A DNA stretch of 64,000 nucleotides from Acidobacteriaceae bacterium (GCA_030041045.1 JASHOQ010000048.1:119515-183514), one strand, 5' to 3'. Positions 43,182 to 52,311 are shown, counted from the first letter of the stretch. Program-made: numbers and translations. The notes: a model not told the origin generated them from the sequence alone.

Positions 43182-44504
43182 ATGCAAACCGGTCTTTCGC
43201 GAGGTCCCTTCCTCATGCACCAGCAGGCATCTCTTCCGCGTCGGCTTCTTCTCCGCTTGGCGACGGTTTTTCTCGTTGCCGCCTCAGCCGGGCTGCTGCA
43301 CGCAGCCGCGAACTGCGACGTGCGCAGCTATGGCGCCAAAGGCGACGGCGTCAGCAAAGATACGGCCGACATCCAAAGCGCTATCGATGCCTGCGCCCAA
43401 AAAGGCGGCGGCACGGTGCACTTTACGGCCGGCACCTACGTGAGCGCGCCCATCGAGCTCAAGAGCAACATTACCCTCCATCTCGACCAGGGCGCCACGC
43501 TTCTGGGCTCGCCCGACCACGCCGATTATCCCCCGGCAACGGAGTTCCATCTTCCCGACACGCAGCCGCTCATCAGCGCCACCAATGCGGAGAATGTGGC
43601 TATTGAAGGCGAGGGCACGATTGACGGCAACGGAGAGAGCTGGTGGGACGAGGCGCGGGCCAACCGCGATCACGGCATCCTGGGCAGCGGCCATCCGCGC
43701 CCCAAGCTGGTAATCTTCGACCACTGCAAGCACGTGCGCGTTGAAGGCGTGACCGTCGAGAACTCGCCCATGTGGCAGCTGGTTCCCTACTACTCAGACG
43801 ATGTCGTCATCCGCAACGTGCGCATTCTCGCGCCGCAGCACTCACCCAATACCGACGCCATCGATCCCTTCTCCTCGTCGAACGTGCTCATTGAGCACGT
43901 CTATTCCGATGTGGGCGACGACAACGTGGCCATCAAGTCCGGGCCCATCAACTCGCCCGGGCCTGACTCGCCCTCGACCGACATCACCATCCGCGACTGC
44001 ACCTTCATGCACGGCCACGGTGTCTCCGTGGGCAGCGAGCTTTCCGGAGGCGCGGAAAATATTCTCGCCGAGCACATTCATTTCGACGGAACTGACAACG
44101 GCATCCGCGTGAAGTCGAATCGCGACCGCGGCCATGACGTGGGCCATCTGATTTTTCGCAATCTCGATATGAAAGACGTGAAAAACGCGATCATCATCAG
44201 CGAGTACTACCCCAAGGTGCTTCCGCCCGCCGATGAAGCGCCGCAGCCCGTTGGCCGGCTCACGCCGCACTTCCACGACATCACCATCCAGAACGTCACC
44301 GCCACGGGCAGCACCGTGGCCGGCGTGATTGCCGGGCTGCCGGAGTCGCCGGTCGAGAACGTGACCCTCGACAACGTAAACATCAGCGCCCAAACCGGCC
44401 TGACCATCGCTAACGCTACGGTGAATGGAACCAACGTGCACATCGAGGCCGCGCAGGGCAACGCCATCATCAAGGAAGGCGGCGGCCAGCTGATGCTCCA
44501 CTGA
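43182..44504 (+). CDS. Polygalacturonase (GH28), secreted
   Basis: A 440-residue secreted pectinase. The signal peptide (RRLLLRLATVFLVAASAGLL) is followed by the opening DVRSYGAKGDGVSKDTADIQ and a right-handed beta-helix. Active-site blocks are PNTDAIDPFSSSN, GDDNVAIKSGP, GHGVSVGSE and RVKSNRDRG. It lacks the CE8 half found in the fusion at 10267-12678. The start could also be the ATG at 43215, with GAGG upstream; a TTG at 43176 is less likely. It stands outside the main pectin cluster, beside unrelated signalling genes. Confidence 0.92.
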   Translation: MQTGLSRGPFLMHQQASLPRRLLLRLATVFLVAASAGLLHAAANCDVRSYGAKGDGVSKDTADIQSAIDACAQKGGGTVHFTAGTYVSAPIELKSNITLHLDQGATLLGSPDHADYPPATEFHLPDTQPLISATNAENVAIEGEGTIDGNGESWWDEARANRDHGILGSGHPRPKLVIFDHCKHVRVEGVTVENSPMWQLVPYYSDDVVIRNVRILAPQHSPNTDAIDPFSSSNVLIEHVYSDVGDDNVAIKSGPINSPGPDSPSTDITIRDCTFMHGHGVSVGSELSGGAENILAEHIHFDGTDNGIRVKSNRDRGHDVGHLIFRNLDMKDVKNAIIISEYYPKVLPPADEAPQPVGRLTPHFHDITIQNVTATGSTVAGVIAGLPESPVENVTLDNVNISAQTGLTIANATVNGTNVHIEAAQGNAIIKEGGGQLMLH

Positions 44505-44543
44505 GCGCCTCGCCATCTCGCACGTCGTCATCCATTTCCTCCG

Positions 44544-44612
44544 CTGTCATCCTGAGCGGAGCAGACCGCTCGCGGCCGCGAGCGGTCTGCGGAGTCGAAG
44601 GACCTGCAGTGG
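44544..44612. repeat. TGTCATCCTGAGCG repeat with 13-bp stem
   Basis: TGTCATCCTGAGCGGA, then a perfect stem GCAGACCGCTCGC/GCGAGCGGTCTGC (44561-44590, loop GGCC), then GGAGTCGAAGGACCTGC. It lies between convergent genes and may terminate both. Confidence 0.75.
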
Positions 44613-44621
44613 TTTTCCGCT

Positions 44622-46292
44622 CTACACCCCTCCCAGCGCACTCTTGATGAACGCCGCCACGCGGTCATGCAGCTGCTTGCGGCACTCCTCTCGCACGTAG
44701 ACCATGTGTCCCGCCTCGTACCAGTCGTATTCGATGTTCTTGGCCAGCGATGCCGGAATGGGCAGGTGCTTCTCCTCGTATTCGGCGCCGAAAAACGGCG
44801 TAGCCAGATCGAAATAGCCTCCGTTGAGCATCACTTTCAGCCGCGGATTGGTCTTCATTGCGTCGGCCAGATCCCCTGAGACGTTCAGGTTGAGGAGATC
44901 GGGCCGGGCATTCTGGTTCAGAGGATTGCTCTTGTGCGAAAAGTCCCAGCGAATGGGACCTTCCCACAGATCGATCGCGGGCACGTAAGTCTGGCCTTCG
45001 CCATACTTCAGATCGCGGCGCATGTAGTCGTTGAGCAGGGAAACGTAGGCCGACGAGATGGCCGCGCTCTGCGGATCGTAATCCGCTCCCTTGCTCAACG
45101 GATCGACCGTCGGCCCGGTGAAGCGCGTGTCGTAGCGTCCGGTGGTCAGGCCTTCGGCGTCGGCAAGGTTCTTTGCGAATTCCTTTCCATCCACGCGCAG
45201 ACCGGCTTTGACCCAGTACGCCACCGGCAATCCGGTATAGTCATGCAGCTTTTCGGCGACCGCCTGCTTTTCTGCGTCGCTCAAATCCGTGCCCTGCGCC
45301 AACGCGTGCTCATACGGTCCCAGCGCGTAATCTTCCACTTCTTTCAGAAACGGCTCGAGCGCCGGCGGCTGTGGCGTGAGTTTCTTGTGATACCAGGCCG
45401 TGGCCGCGTAGGTGGGCAGCGCCAGCACGTAGGCGAGATCCACGCCGGGATTGCGCTCGGCATAATCGAGGAACACGCTGAAGTCGAGAATCTGCGAGAG
45501 CAGAATGACGCCGTTCAGATCCACATGATGCGCGCTTGCCAGCAGGTTGGCCAGCACTGCGGAGCGCGTGGTCCCGTAGCTCTCGCCAAAGAGGAATCTC
45601 GGCGAATTCCAGCGGTTGTACTTGGAAAGGAAACGCAGAATGAAGCGCGCAAACGCGCCCGCGTCCTGGTCCACGCCCCAGAACGCCTTGTCCGCATCCT
45701 TGCCGATCAGCCGGCCGAATCCGGTGCCGGGCGCGTCGATAAACACCAGGTCGCTCACGTCGAGCAGCGTGTCGGGATTGTCGACAAGCTGGTAAGGCGC
45801 GCCGGGCAGGTGCTGATCGGTGTCCGTGACCACGTGCTTCGGCCCCAGCGATCCCATGTGCAGCCACACCGTAGAGCTGCCCGGACCGCCATTGTAGAAA
45901 AACGTGACGGGACGGTCCTGGGCTTTGGAATCCTTCTTGAAGTAGGCCACGTAAGACATGCGCGCCACCGGCAGCGCCTCCGCCGGATCCCTGGGCGCAG
46001 AGAGCGCGAGCTGCGTCTCCGGCAGCGGCTTGCCGTCCATGCCCAATTGCGCATCCTGCTCGTCGGTTGCGCCCACGGTAATGGTGCCGGCAATGGCGGT
46101 ATAGGCAATCTGCTGGCCGCGCGCGGTTACCGCGCCTTGCGTGATTGAGTCCGGAAAGGGCGCAGCTTCCGTGCTCTTTTCCGTCGAGGCCGGTTTGGCC
46201 TGCGCCTTCTCGTCCTGGGCGCAGCAATGGAGGGGCGCCAGCAAAAGAACCGCGGCGCACAAAGCAGCAGCCATGGGAACTCTTCGATTCAT
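44622..46292 (-). CDS. Serine carboxypeptidase-like peptidase (S10)
   Basis: A 556-residue exported alpha/beta-hydrolase. The signal peptide (MNRRVPMAAALCAAVLLLAP) is followed by the oxyanion block FFYNGGPGSSTVWLHMG. The nucleophile lies in FLFGESYGTTRSA (Ser near residue 238), the acid in LNGGYFDLATPF and the His in YEAGHMVY. Bacterial S10 proteins of this size are common in Acidobacteriota and presumably trim peptides in the periplasm. The frame reaches 46325; GGAG nine bases before the ATG at 46292 fixes the start. Confidence 0.9.
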   Translation of the reverse strand: MNRRVPMAAALCAAVLLLAPLHCCAQDEKAQAKPASTEKSTEAAPFPDSITQGAVTARGQQIAYTAIAGTITVGATDEQDAQLGMDGKPLPETQLALSAPRDPAEALPVARMSYVAYFKKDSKAQDRPVTFFYNGGPGSSTVWLHMGSLGPKHVVTDTDQHLPGAPYQLVDNPDTLLDVSDLVFIDAPGTGFGRLIGKDADKAFWGVDQDAGAFARFILRFLSKYNRWNSPRFLFGESYGTTRSAVLANLLASAHHVDLNGVILLSQILDFSVFLDYAERNPGVDLAYVLALPTYAATAWYHKKLTPQPPALEPFLKEVEDYALGPYEHALAQGTDLSDAEKQAVAEKLHDYTGLPVAYWVKAGLRVDGKEFAKNLADAEGLTTGRYDTRFTGPTVDPLSKGADYDPQSAAISSAYVSLLNDYMRRDLKYGEGQTYVPAIDLWEGPIRWDFSHKSNPLNQNARPDLLNLNVSGDLADAMKTNPRLKVMLNGGYFDLATPFFGAEYEEKHLPIPASLAKNIEYDWYEAGHMVYVREECRKQLHDRVAAFIKSALGGV

Positions 46293-46548
46293 GGGTTGAT
46301 CTCCGGAGACAAGATTCGAAGCCAAGCCAGTATAGACGCGGGGATTGCGGGGCTTCCGGTTTTTGGGGACCCGGAACCCTGCCTATTCGTCCCGTTTCGC
46401 TCGCTCGGGGAGGGCCGCCGCGGCCCTGGCTCGGCGCGAGATTTCTCCCGCGATTTCTGCGATACTAAACCCGGCTCCTCTGCGTATATGCATGGGCTGC
46501 TCGCTTTTTCCCCTGCGCGCTTTTCCGGTCTATGGGGTGAGATAAATC

Positions 46549-47580
46549 ATGGCCCTTCAACCCATCGCAACCACGCAAAACGGCGCCCGCGCCGCGCATC
46601 CGGTTCCCGTGGTCCTCAACGGACGCCCGCTCGAGGCCAACCGGCGCATCCCGCTCAATCTCGATTGGATCGACCAGGTGCGCGTGAACACGAGCGCCGT
46701 GGAGCGCCGCGCGGCTACGCACGTCACCCGCCGCACGGTGAAGAAGGACACCCAGGCCGCGTGGCTGCTGCGCGCCATCGCGTGCATGGACCTGACCACG
46801 CTCAGCGGCGACGACTCCGCCGACCGCGTACGCCGGCTCTGCGCCAAGGCCCGCAACCCGCTCCAGCGCTCGCTGGTCGAGGCACTCCGCATCGAAGAGC
46901 TGCATCTGACCGTCGGCGCCGTCTGCGTCTATCACGCGTTTGTGGAGACTGCTGTGAAGGCGCTCGAAGGCTCGGGCATTCCCGTGGCCGCAGTCTCCGC
47001 CGGATTTCCCGCGGGCCTCAACCCGCTGGCCGAGCGCGTGGCCGAAATTCACCGCTCCGTCGAAGCCGGCGCGCAGGAGATCGACATTGTCATCACCCGC
47101 GCCCACGTCTTCAACGGCGAGTGGCAGGCGCTCTACGACGAGATCGCGGCCTTCAAGGAAGCCTGCGGCCCGCACGCGCACCTCAAGGCCATCCTTGGCA
47201 CCGGCGACCTGATGACCCTGCGCAACGTGGCCCGCGCCAGCTGGGCGGCCATGATGGCCGGCGCCGACTTTATCAAGACCTCCACCGGCAAGGAAACCGT
47301 CAACGCCACGCTCCCCGTCTCGCTGGTCATGGTCCGCTCCATCCGCGATTACGCCGAGCGCACCGGCTTCTTCGTCGGCTTCAAGCCGGCCGGCGGCATC
47401 CGCACCGCCAAGCAGGCGCTCGACTGGCTGGCGCTGATGAAGGATGAACTGGGCCGACCCTGGCTCGAGCCGTCACTCTTCAGGTTCGGCGCCAGCGGCA
47501 TGCTGGCCGATATTGAGCGCCAGCTGGAGCATCATGTTACTGGGCGCTACTCGGCCGCGTACCGGCATCCGATTGCGTGA
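46549..47580 (+). CDS. deoC: Deoxyribose-phosphate aldolase
   Basis: A 343-residue class I aldolase that splits 2-deoxyribose 5-phosphate to glyceraldehyde 3-phosphate and acetaldehyde in nucleoside catabolism. The Schiff-base lysine is Lys243 in ADFIKTSTGKE; the proton-relay lysine is in GFFVGFKPAGGIRT. The protein is longer than E. coli DeoC, with an N-terminal extension of about 75 residues, as in the longer bacterial subgroup. The double aldehyde dehydrogenase gene downstream could oxidise the acetaldehyde released; only a repeat lies between them. Confidence 0.94.
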   Translation: MALQPIATTQNGARAAHPVPVVLNGRPLEANRRIPLNLDWIDQVRVNTSAVERRAATHVTRRTVKKDTQAAWLLRAIACMDLTTLSGDDSADRVRRLCAKARNPLQRSLVEALRIEELHLTVGAVCVYHAFVETAVKALEGSGIPVAAVSAGFPAGLNPLAERVAEIHRSVEAGAQEIDIVITRAHVFNGEWQALYDEIAAFKEACGPHAHLKAILGTGDLMTLRNVARASWAAMMAGADFIKTSTGKETVNATLPVSLVMVRSIRDYAERTGFFVGFKPAGGIRTAKQALDWLALMKDELGRPWLEPSLFRFGASGMLADIERQLEHHVTGRYSAAYRHPIA

Positions 47581-47589
47581 GCTGCAAGG

Positions 47590-47748
47590 GAGGGAGCAGG
47601 GGCCTTTCAGGCCCCTGAAATCCAGGCGCTGACGGCTTGGCCTTTAGGCCCGGACGGATTTTGACAGGTCACGACGCGTAGGTCAGGGCTTCAGCCCTGA
47701 CAACCGCGCGAGTCAAATAAACGATGGGGCTTCAGCCCCTGAGGACCA
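47590..47748. repeat. Cluster of four REP-like hairpins
   Basis: Four successive short hairpins with CTTTCAG, CTTTAG or CTTCAG tips are present: GGGGCCTTTCAGGCCCC, GGCCTTTAGGCC, TCAGGGCTTCAGCCCTGA and GGGGCTTCAGCCCC. They fill the space between deoC and the aldehyde dehydrogenase gene. Confidence 0.7.
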
Positions 47749-47749
47749 C

Positions 47750-50212
47750 ATGAGCACCATCGCCGAAAAGTTCTACTCCATGGACTACGGCCTCGCGCCG
47801 GAAGATCCCAAGGAAGCCAATCTCTGGCTCGACCGCCATCATCGCCGCTTCGGCCTCTTCATCGATGGTGCGTGGCGCAAGCCCTCGACCGGCGAATACG
47901 TGACGACGAACGACCCGTCTACCGGCGATGCGCTGGCTGAAGTTGCGCTGGGCACGATCGACGATGTGAACCCCGCCGTCGCCGCCGCGCGCAAGGCGCT
48001 GCCCGCCTGGCAAGCTCTCAGCGGCCACGAGCGCGCCCGCTACCTCTACGCTCTCGCCCGCCAGGTGCAGAAGCACTCCCGCCGCCTGGCTGTGCTCGAA
48101 ACCATGGACAACGGCAAGCCCATCCGCGAGAGCCGCGATATCGATATTCCCCTGGTGGCGCGCCACTTTTATCATCACGCCGGCTGGGCGCAGCTTCTCG
48201 AATCCGAGTTTCCCGGCTACCAGGCCTGCGGCGTCGTGGGCCAGGTGATTCCGTGGAACTTTCCCCTGCTCATGTTCGCGTGGAAGGTTGCTCCGGCGCT
48301 CGCCGCCGGCAACACCGTTGTCATCAAGCCGGCGATGCAGACGCCGCTCACCGCGCTGGCCATGGCTGAGCTCGCACAGGAAGTGGGTCTGCCGCCGGGC
48401 GTGCTCAACGTGCTCACCTGCAATGACAAGGCCGCGCAGGCGCTGGTCGAGCATCCCGATCTCGACAAGGTGGCCTTCACCGGATCGACGGAAGTGGGCA
48501 GAATCATCCGCAAGGTCACGGCCAATTCCAATAAAAAACTTTCCCTCGAGCTGGGCGGCAAATCGCCCTTCATCGTCTTCGACGATGCCGATCTCGACTC
48601 CGCCGTCGAAGGCCTCGTCGACGCCATCTGGTTCAACCAGGGCCAGGTCTGCTGCGCCGGCTCGCGCCTCCTGGTGCAGGAGCGCGTGGCCGAAACGCTC
48701 TATGCCAAAATCCGCACACGGATGGAGTCCCTGCGCGTAGGCCCGCCGCTCGACAAGGCCATCGACATCGGCGCCGTCGTCTCGCCCGTGCAGCTTGAGA
48801 CCATCCGCAAAATGGTCGATGCAGGCGTGGCCGAGGGTGCGCGCTGCTGGCAGCCGAGCACTGCGATCCCGGAGAAAGGCTGCTTCTACCCGCCCACGCT
48901 GCTCACGGACGTGCACCCCGCGGCGACCGTAGTTCAACAGGAAATCTTCGGTCCCGTGCTCGTGGCCATGACCTTCCGCACGCCGGCCGAGGCAGCGGAG
49001 CTCGCCAACAACACCGTCTACGGCCTCGCCGCCAGCATCTGGAGCGAGAACATCAACGTGGCGCTCGATCTCGCTGCGCAGGTGAAGGCCGGCGTGGTGT
49101 GGGTCAACTGCACCAACCAGTTCGACGCGGCCAGCGGCTTCGGCGGCTATCGCGAATCCGGCTACGGACGCGAGGGCGGCCGCGAAGGCATGCTCGAGTA
49201 CCTCGCGCCCAGGTGGCTGCACACGCTGCCCACCGCGCCCGCGGGTGCCCCCGGTCCCTCGCATTTGGGGACCGGGGAGGGAATCTCCGGCGCCGAAGAT
49301 GCTGGCGAAGAGACATCGGGGGATGACTCGAGAGCGGCAACGAACCCTTCGCCGCCATCGCTCTCCGGCCCCAGTATCGACAAAACGGTGAAGCAGTACA
49401 TCGGCGGCAAGCAGGCGCGCCCTGATTCGGGCTACTCATTCCCCGTTTACGGCCTCTCGGGCGAACTGCTCGGCGAAGCGCCTCTGGGCAATCGCAAAGA
49501 CATCCGCAACGCCGTAGAGGCCGCGCGCAACGCCAGCGGCTGGGCTCGCGCCAGCGCGCACAACCGCGCGCAAATTCTCTACTACCTCGCGGAAAACATG
49601 ATCCAGCGCCGCGATGAGATCGCCCAACGCCTGGCGCGCGTGGTGGGCGAAGATCAGGCCGCTCGCGAGGTCGCCCTGAACATCGAGCGCACCTTCAGCT
49701 ACGCCGCCTGGGCCGACAAATACGAGGGCGTGGTGCACAACCCGCCCGGCCGCAACATCACCATTGCGATGAACGAGGCCGTGGGCGCCATCGGCATCCT
49801 CGCGCCGAGCGAAGCTCCACTTCTGGGCCTGCTCTCGCTCGTCCTTCCCGCCATCGCCATGGGCAACACCGTGGTCGCCGTGCCCAGCGAGCGCTATCCG
49901 CTCGTCATTGGCGATTTGTATCAGCTCTTCGACACCAGCGATCTTCCCGGCGGCGTGGTCAATCTTGTTGCCGGCCGACCCGCGGAGCTCGCGAAGACCC
50001 TCGCCGAGCACGACGGACTCGAGGCCATCTGGTGCTTCCGCTCCAATGAGGAGGCAAGCTTCGTCCGCGCGGCATCGATCGGCAACCTGAAGCAGGTCTT
50101 CACCAACGACGGCCACGCCTACGACTGGTTCAACCCCGCGCAGGCCGAAGGCCGCTGGTTCCTGCAGCATGCTACGCAGGTGAAAAACATCTGGGTGCCG
50201 TACGGCGAGTAG
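47750..50212 (+). CDS. ALDH16-type double aldehyde dehydrogenase
   Basis: An 820-residue protein with two aldehyde dehydrogenase domains. Domain 1 (about residues 25-490) is complete: IPWNFPLLMFAWK, FTGSTEVGRI, the Glu in SLELGGKSPF and Cys301 in NQGQVCCAGSR. Domain 2 (about 540-820) keeps the NAD-fold part (AVGAIGILAPSEAPLLGLLS) but lacks a catalytic Cys and is shortened, as in the ALDH16 family. The linker at about residues 499-511 is encoded by a dispersed hairpin repeat. It follows deoC, so acetaldehyde is a plausible substrate. AGGACC lies just before the ATG. Confidence 0.9.
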   Translation: MSTIAEKFYSMDYGLAPEDPKEANLWLDRHHRRFGLFIDGAWRKPSTGEYVTTNDPSTGDALAEVALGTIDDVNPAVAAARKALPAWQALSGHERARYLYALARQVQKHSRRLAVLETMDNGKPIRESRDIDIPLVARHFYHHAGWAQLLESEFPGYQACGVVGQVIPWNFPLLMFAWKVAPALAAGNTVVIKPAMQTPLTALAMAELAQEVGLPPGVLNVLTCNDKAAQALVEHPDLDKVAFTGSTEVGRIIRKVTANSNKKLSLELGGKSPFIVFDDADLDSAVEGLVDAIWFNQGQVCCAGSRLLVQERVAETLYAKIRTRMESLRVGPPLDKAIDIGAVVSPVQLETIRKMVDAGVAEGARCWQPSTAIPEKGCFYPPTLLTDVHPAATVVQQEIFGPVLVAMTFRTPAEAAELANNTVYGLAASIWSENINVALDLAAQVKAGVVWVNCTNQFDAASGFGGYRESGYGREGGREGMLEYLAPRWLHTLPTAPAGAPGPSHLGTGEGISGAEDAGEETSGDDSRAATNPSPPSLSGPSIDKTVKQYIGGKQARPDSGYSFPVYGLSGELLGEAPLGNRKDIRNAVEAARNASGWARASAHNRAQILYYLAENMIQRRDEIAQRLARVVGEDQAAREVALNIERTFSYAAWADKYEGVVHNPPGRNITIAMNEAVGAIGILAPSEAPLLGLLSLVLPAIAMGNTVVAVPSERYPLVIGDLYQLFDTSDLPGGVVNLVAGRPAELAKTLAEHDGLEAIWCFRSNEEASFVRAASIGNLKQVFTNDGHAYDWFNPAQAEGRWFLQHATQVKNIWVPYGE
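49243..49281. repeat. Hairpin repeat inside the ALDH16 linker
   Basis: GGGTGCCCCCGGTCCCTCGC followed by ATTTGGGGACCGGGGAG matches the intergenic repeat at 8421 except for two paired changes that keep the stem. It is 39 bases long and in frame. Confidence 0.75.
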
Positions 50213-50231
50213 GCAAGCACACCCGACGGAA

Positions 50232-50294
50232 TTGTCATCCTGAGCGAGTCCGCCCAGGGCGGACGAGTCGAAGGATCTGCGGTTGCTTTTTTGT
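50232..50294. repeat. TGTCATCCTGAGCG repeat
   Basis: TTGTCATCCTGAGCGAGTCC, a GTCCGCC/GGCGGAC stem, then GAGTCGAAGGATCTGCGG and a T-run. It follows the ALDH16 gene and may act as its terminator. Confidence 0.7.
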
Positions 50295-50323
50295 CTCGCA
50301 CGGCAGCGCGGGTATCATGCAAA

Positions 50324-50432
50324 TGACCACTGATCACTGTCCACTGACCACTGTCCACTGACCACTGTCCACCGACCACTGATCACTGTCCACCGACCAC
50401 TGACCACTGTCCACTGTTCACTGTTCACTGCT
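50324..50432. repeat. CCACTGACCACTGTCC tandem word repeat
   Basis: About 110 bases of imperfect words such as ACCACTGATCACTGTCCACT between two convergent genes. Period and word order vary, so it is neither a clean microsatellite nor a CRISPR array. Confidence 0.7.
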
Positions 50433-51729
50433 TCTCGGTAATCCTAGGCCGTTCCTCCGCCTGCAACTGCTTTGAAACCGCCTCCACCTCGCGCATCACC
50501 CGCAGCAGATTCCCACCCAGAATTTTGCGGCAGTCCTCGGCCGCGTAGCCCCGCGCCACGAGCGCCGCCGTGATCTTCGGCAAATCCGCCGGCGAGTCAA
50601 TTCCCTGTGGTAATTGCCCGTTCACCCCATCGAAATCCGAACCCAGCCCGACGTGCTCCACGCCTGCCACTTTCACCATGTGGTCAATGTGATCGATGAG
50701 CTCCGAGAGCGGCGGACGCGGAATGCGGTCCGCGTAGCTGCGCACCAGCTTATTCTCGTCGTCAGCAGTAAACGCCCGGCCCGCTGCCGCGGCCTGCGCC
50801 CTCGCCTCGGCCACGGCCTTGTCGATCTCCGGCAGCATGGCTTTGAGCGCATCGCGATAGCTCTGCGACACGAAGCCCGAATAAAAATTCACCATCGCCA
50901 CGCCGCCTTTCGACTCCGGCCCGCCGGAGTTGGCAATCGCGCGCAGCATGTCGTCGGTGAGATTGCGCGGCGCGTCGCACAAGGCCCGCGCGTCGGAGTG
51001 CGAGGCGATGATGGGTGCGCGCGAGATGACCAGAGTGCGAAAGAACGTCTTGTCCGAGACGTGCGAAACGTCCACCATCATTCCCAGCCGGTTCATCTCG
51101 TAGACCACGTCCTTGCCGAACTCGCTTAACCCCTCCTTTGTGTGCGGCACGCTGGCGTCGTCGATGTCGCCCGAGCTGTCGGCCCATCCGTTCGAGTTGT
51201 TCCACGTGAGCGTCATGTACCGCGCGCCCAGCGCGTAGTACTGGCGCAGAACGCCGAGCGAGTCTTCAATCGAGTGCCCGCCTTCAATGCCCATCAGCAC
51301 GGCCAATTTGTGTTCTCGATGCGCGCGCTCGATGCCGTCGGCCGAAGTCACCAGCTTGACCTCGTCGCTGTGTTTCTCCGCCTGCTGCTTCACGGCATCA
51401 ATCAATTCCAGCGCCCGCCGCGCGTACTCCCCCTTGTAGACCTTCGGTTCCACCCAGATAGCGAAGAACTCCGCGCCCAGGTTGCCCTTGCGCGCCGTTT
51501 CCAGGTTGAAGTTGCCGCCGTTCAGTGGCTCGGCAAGGTCGAAGTTCTCATCGAGAAAGCGTTGCGGCGTGTCCGCGTGCCCGTCGATCACCAGGACGGA
51601 GTTCTCAATATCAGGGTGACTGAGCATCTTCGATTTCATAGTCGCAGAGTGAGGTGCGGCTCCCGTCTGAGCCCTGAGACAGGCCGGCATGGCTGCAAGC
51701 AGCAAAGCGAACAATGCATGGGCGCGCAT
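50425..51729 (-). CDS. Membrane dipeptidase-like peptidase (M19)
   Basis: A 434-residue exported metallopeptidase with a TIM-barrel fold. A short signal peptide (MRAHALFALLLAAMPACLRA) is followed by the metal motif VIDGHADTP (His51, Asp53). The bridging Glu is in MGIEGGHSIEDS, further His residues are in VDVSHVSDKTF and ASHSDARAL, and the closing Asp is in GLGSDFDGV. It cleaves dipeptides in the periplasm by family knowledge. The open frame runs to 51897 through the tRNA gene, so the start at 51729 with its signal peptide is taken. No strong ribosome site is seen. Confidence 0.9.
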   Translation of the reverse strand: MRAHALFALLLAAMPACLRAQTGAAPHSATMKSKMLSHPDIENSVLVIDGHADTPQRFLDENFDLAEPLNGGNFNLETARKGNLGAEFFAIWVEPKVYKGEYARRALELIDAVKQQAEKHSDEVKLVTSADGIERAHREHKLAVLMGIEGGHSIEDSLGVLRQYYALGARYMTLTWNNSNGWADSSGDIDDASVPHTKEGLSEFGKDVVYEMNRLGMMVDVSHVSDKTFFRTLVISRAPIIASHSDARALCDAPRNLTDDMLRAIANSGGPESKGGVAMVNFYSGFVSQSYRDALKAMLPEIDKAVAEARAQAAAAGRAFTADDENKLVRSYADRIPRPPLSELIDHIDHMVKVAGVEHVGLGSDFDGVNGQLPQGIDSPADLPKITAALVARGYAAEDCRKILGGNLLRVMREVEAVSKQLQAEERPRITEKQ

Positions 51730-51822
51730 GGACTTCAAAATCGAGTCTAAACCCCTCCGTGCGGCGGTGGTTCCCGCTCCATTCCCGGCTCGCGGCCGGC
51801 AAACCCGGAGCATCGCCTTTGT

Positions 51823-51828
51823 TATACT
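51823..51828 (+). promoter_or_regulatory. -10 box of tRNA-Leu
   Basis: TATACT, with transcription expected to begin a few bases before the tRNA. The -35 position (CAAACC) is poor. Confidence 0.4.
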
Positions 51829-51840
51829 CATAGAGCACGT

Positions 51841-51925
51841 GCGGAAGTGGTGAAATTGGCAGACACACCATCTTGAGGGGGTGGCGCCGAGAGGCATGCG
51901 GGTTCAAGTCCCGCCTTCCGCACCA
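51841..51925 (+). tRNA. tRNA-Leu (anticodon GAG)
   Basis: An 85-base tRNA with encoded CCA. The acceptor stem GCGGAAG pairs with CTTCCGC. The D-arm has the leucine-type GTGAAATTGGCAGACAC. The anticodon stem CCATC/GGTGG holds the loop TTGAGGG with anticodon GAG. A long variable arm (CGCCGAGAGGCAT) and the T-arm GGGTTCAAGTCCC follow. It reads CUC and CUU leucine codons. It lies upstream of secG. Confidence 0.95.
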
Positions 51926-51999
51926 AAGATTCCGCCGTCCGGGACTGCAACCGGGCTTGATGCCCGCAAGAAAAGCTCCCGAGGAAAGCAGCTCAATCC

Positions 52000-52311
52000 A
52001 TGCAGATTCTCTTCTACTTCGTTCTCATCGTGCACGTGGCCGTATGCCTGGCTTTGATCTTCATCGTCCTCATCCAGCAGGGCCGCTCGGCCGATCTGGC
52101 CGGCGCTTTCGGCGGACAAGGCTCGCAGACCGCTTTCGGCCCGCGCGCCGCAGCCAACGTGCTCACCCGCGTCACCACCTGGTCGGCGGTAATTTTCATG
52201 TGCACCTCGATCGCCCTCGTGGTTCTCTATCAGCAGTCGTCCGGGAGCCATTCCGTGCTTGAAGGCGTCAAGCCGGCTCCGGCCAGCGCTCCGGCAAAAC
52301 CGGGCAAATAA
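52000..52311 (+). CDS. secG: Preprotein translocase subunit SecG
   Basis: A 103-residue inner-membrane protein with two helices (about residues 3-24 and 55-76) joined by the conserved cytoplasmic loop LIQQGRSADLAGAFGGQGSQ. The C-terminal tail is Pro/Ala/Lys-rich (VKPAPASAPAKPGK). SecG assists protein translocation with SecYE. It follows tRNA-Leu, a frequent arrangement in bacteria. Confidence 0.94.
   Translation: MQILFYFVLIVHVAVCLALIFIVLIQQGRSADLAGAFGGQGSQTAFGPRAAANVLTRVTTWSAVIFMCTSIALVVLYQQSSGSHSVLEGVKPAPASAPAKPGK

Noticed and set aside
50324..50432. Possible CRISPR array or minisatellite
   Set aside because: There is no constant repeat with unique spacers, the words differ in length and order, and no cas gene is in the window.
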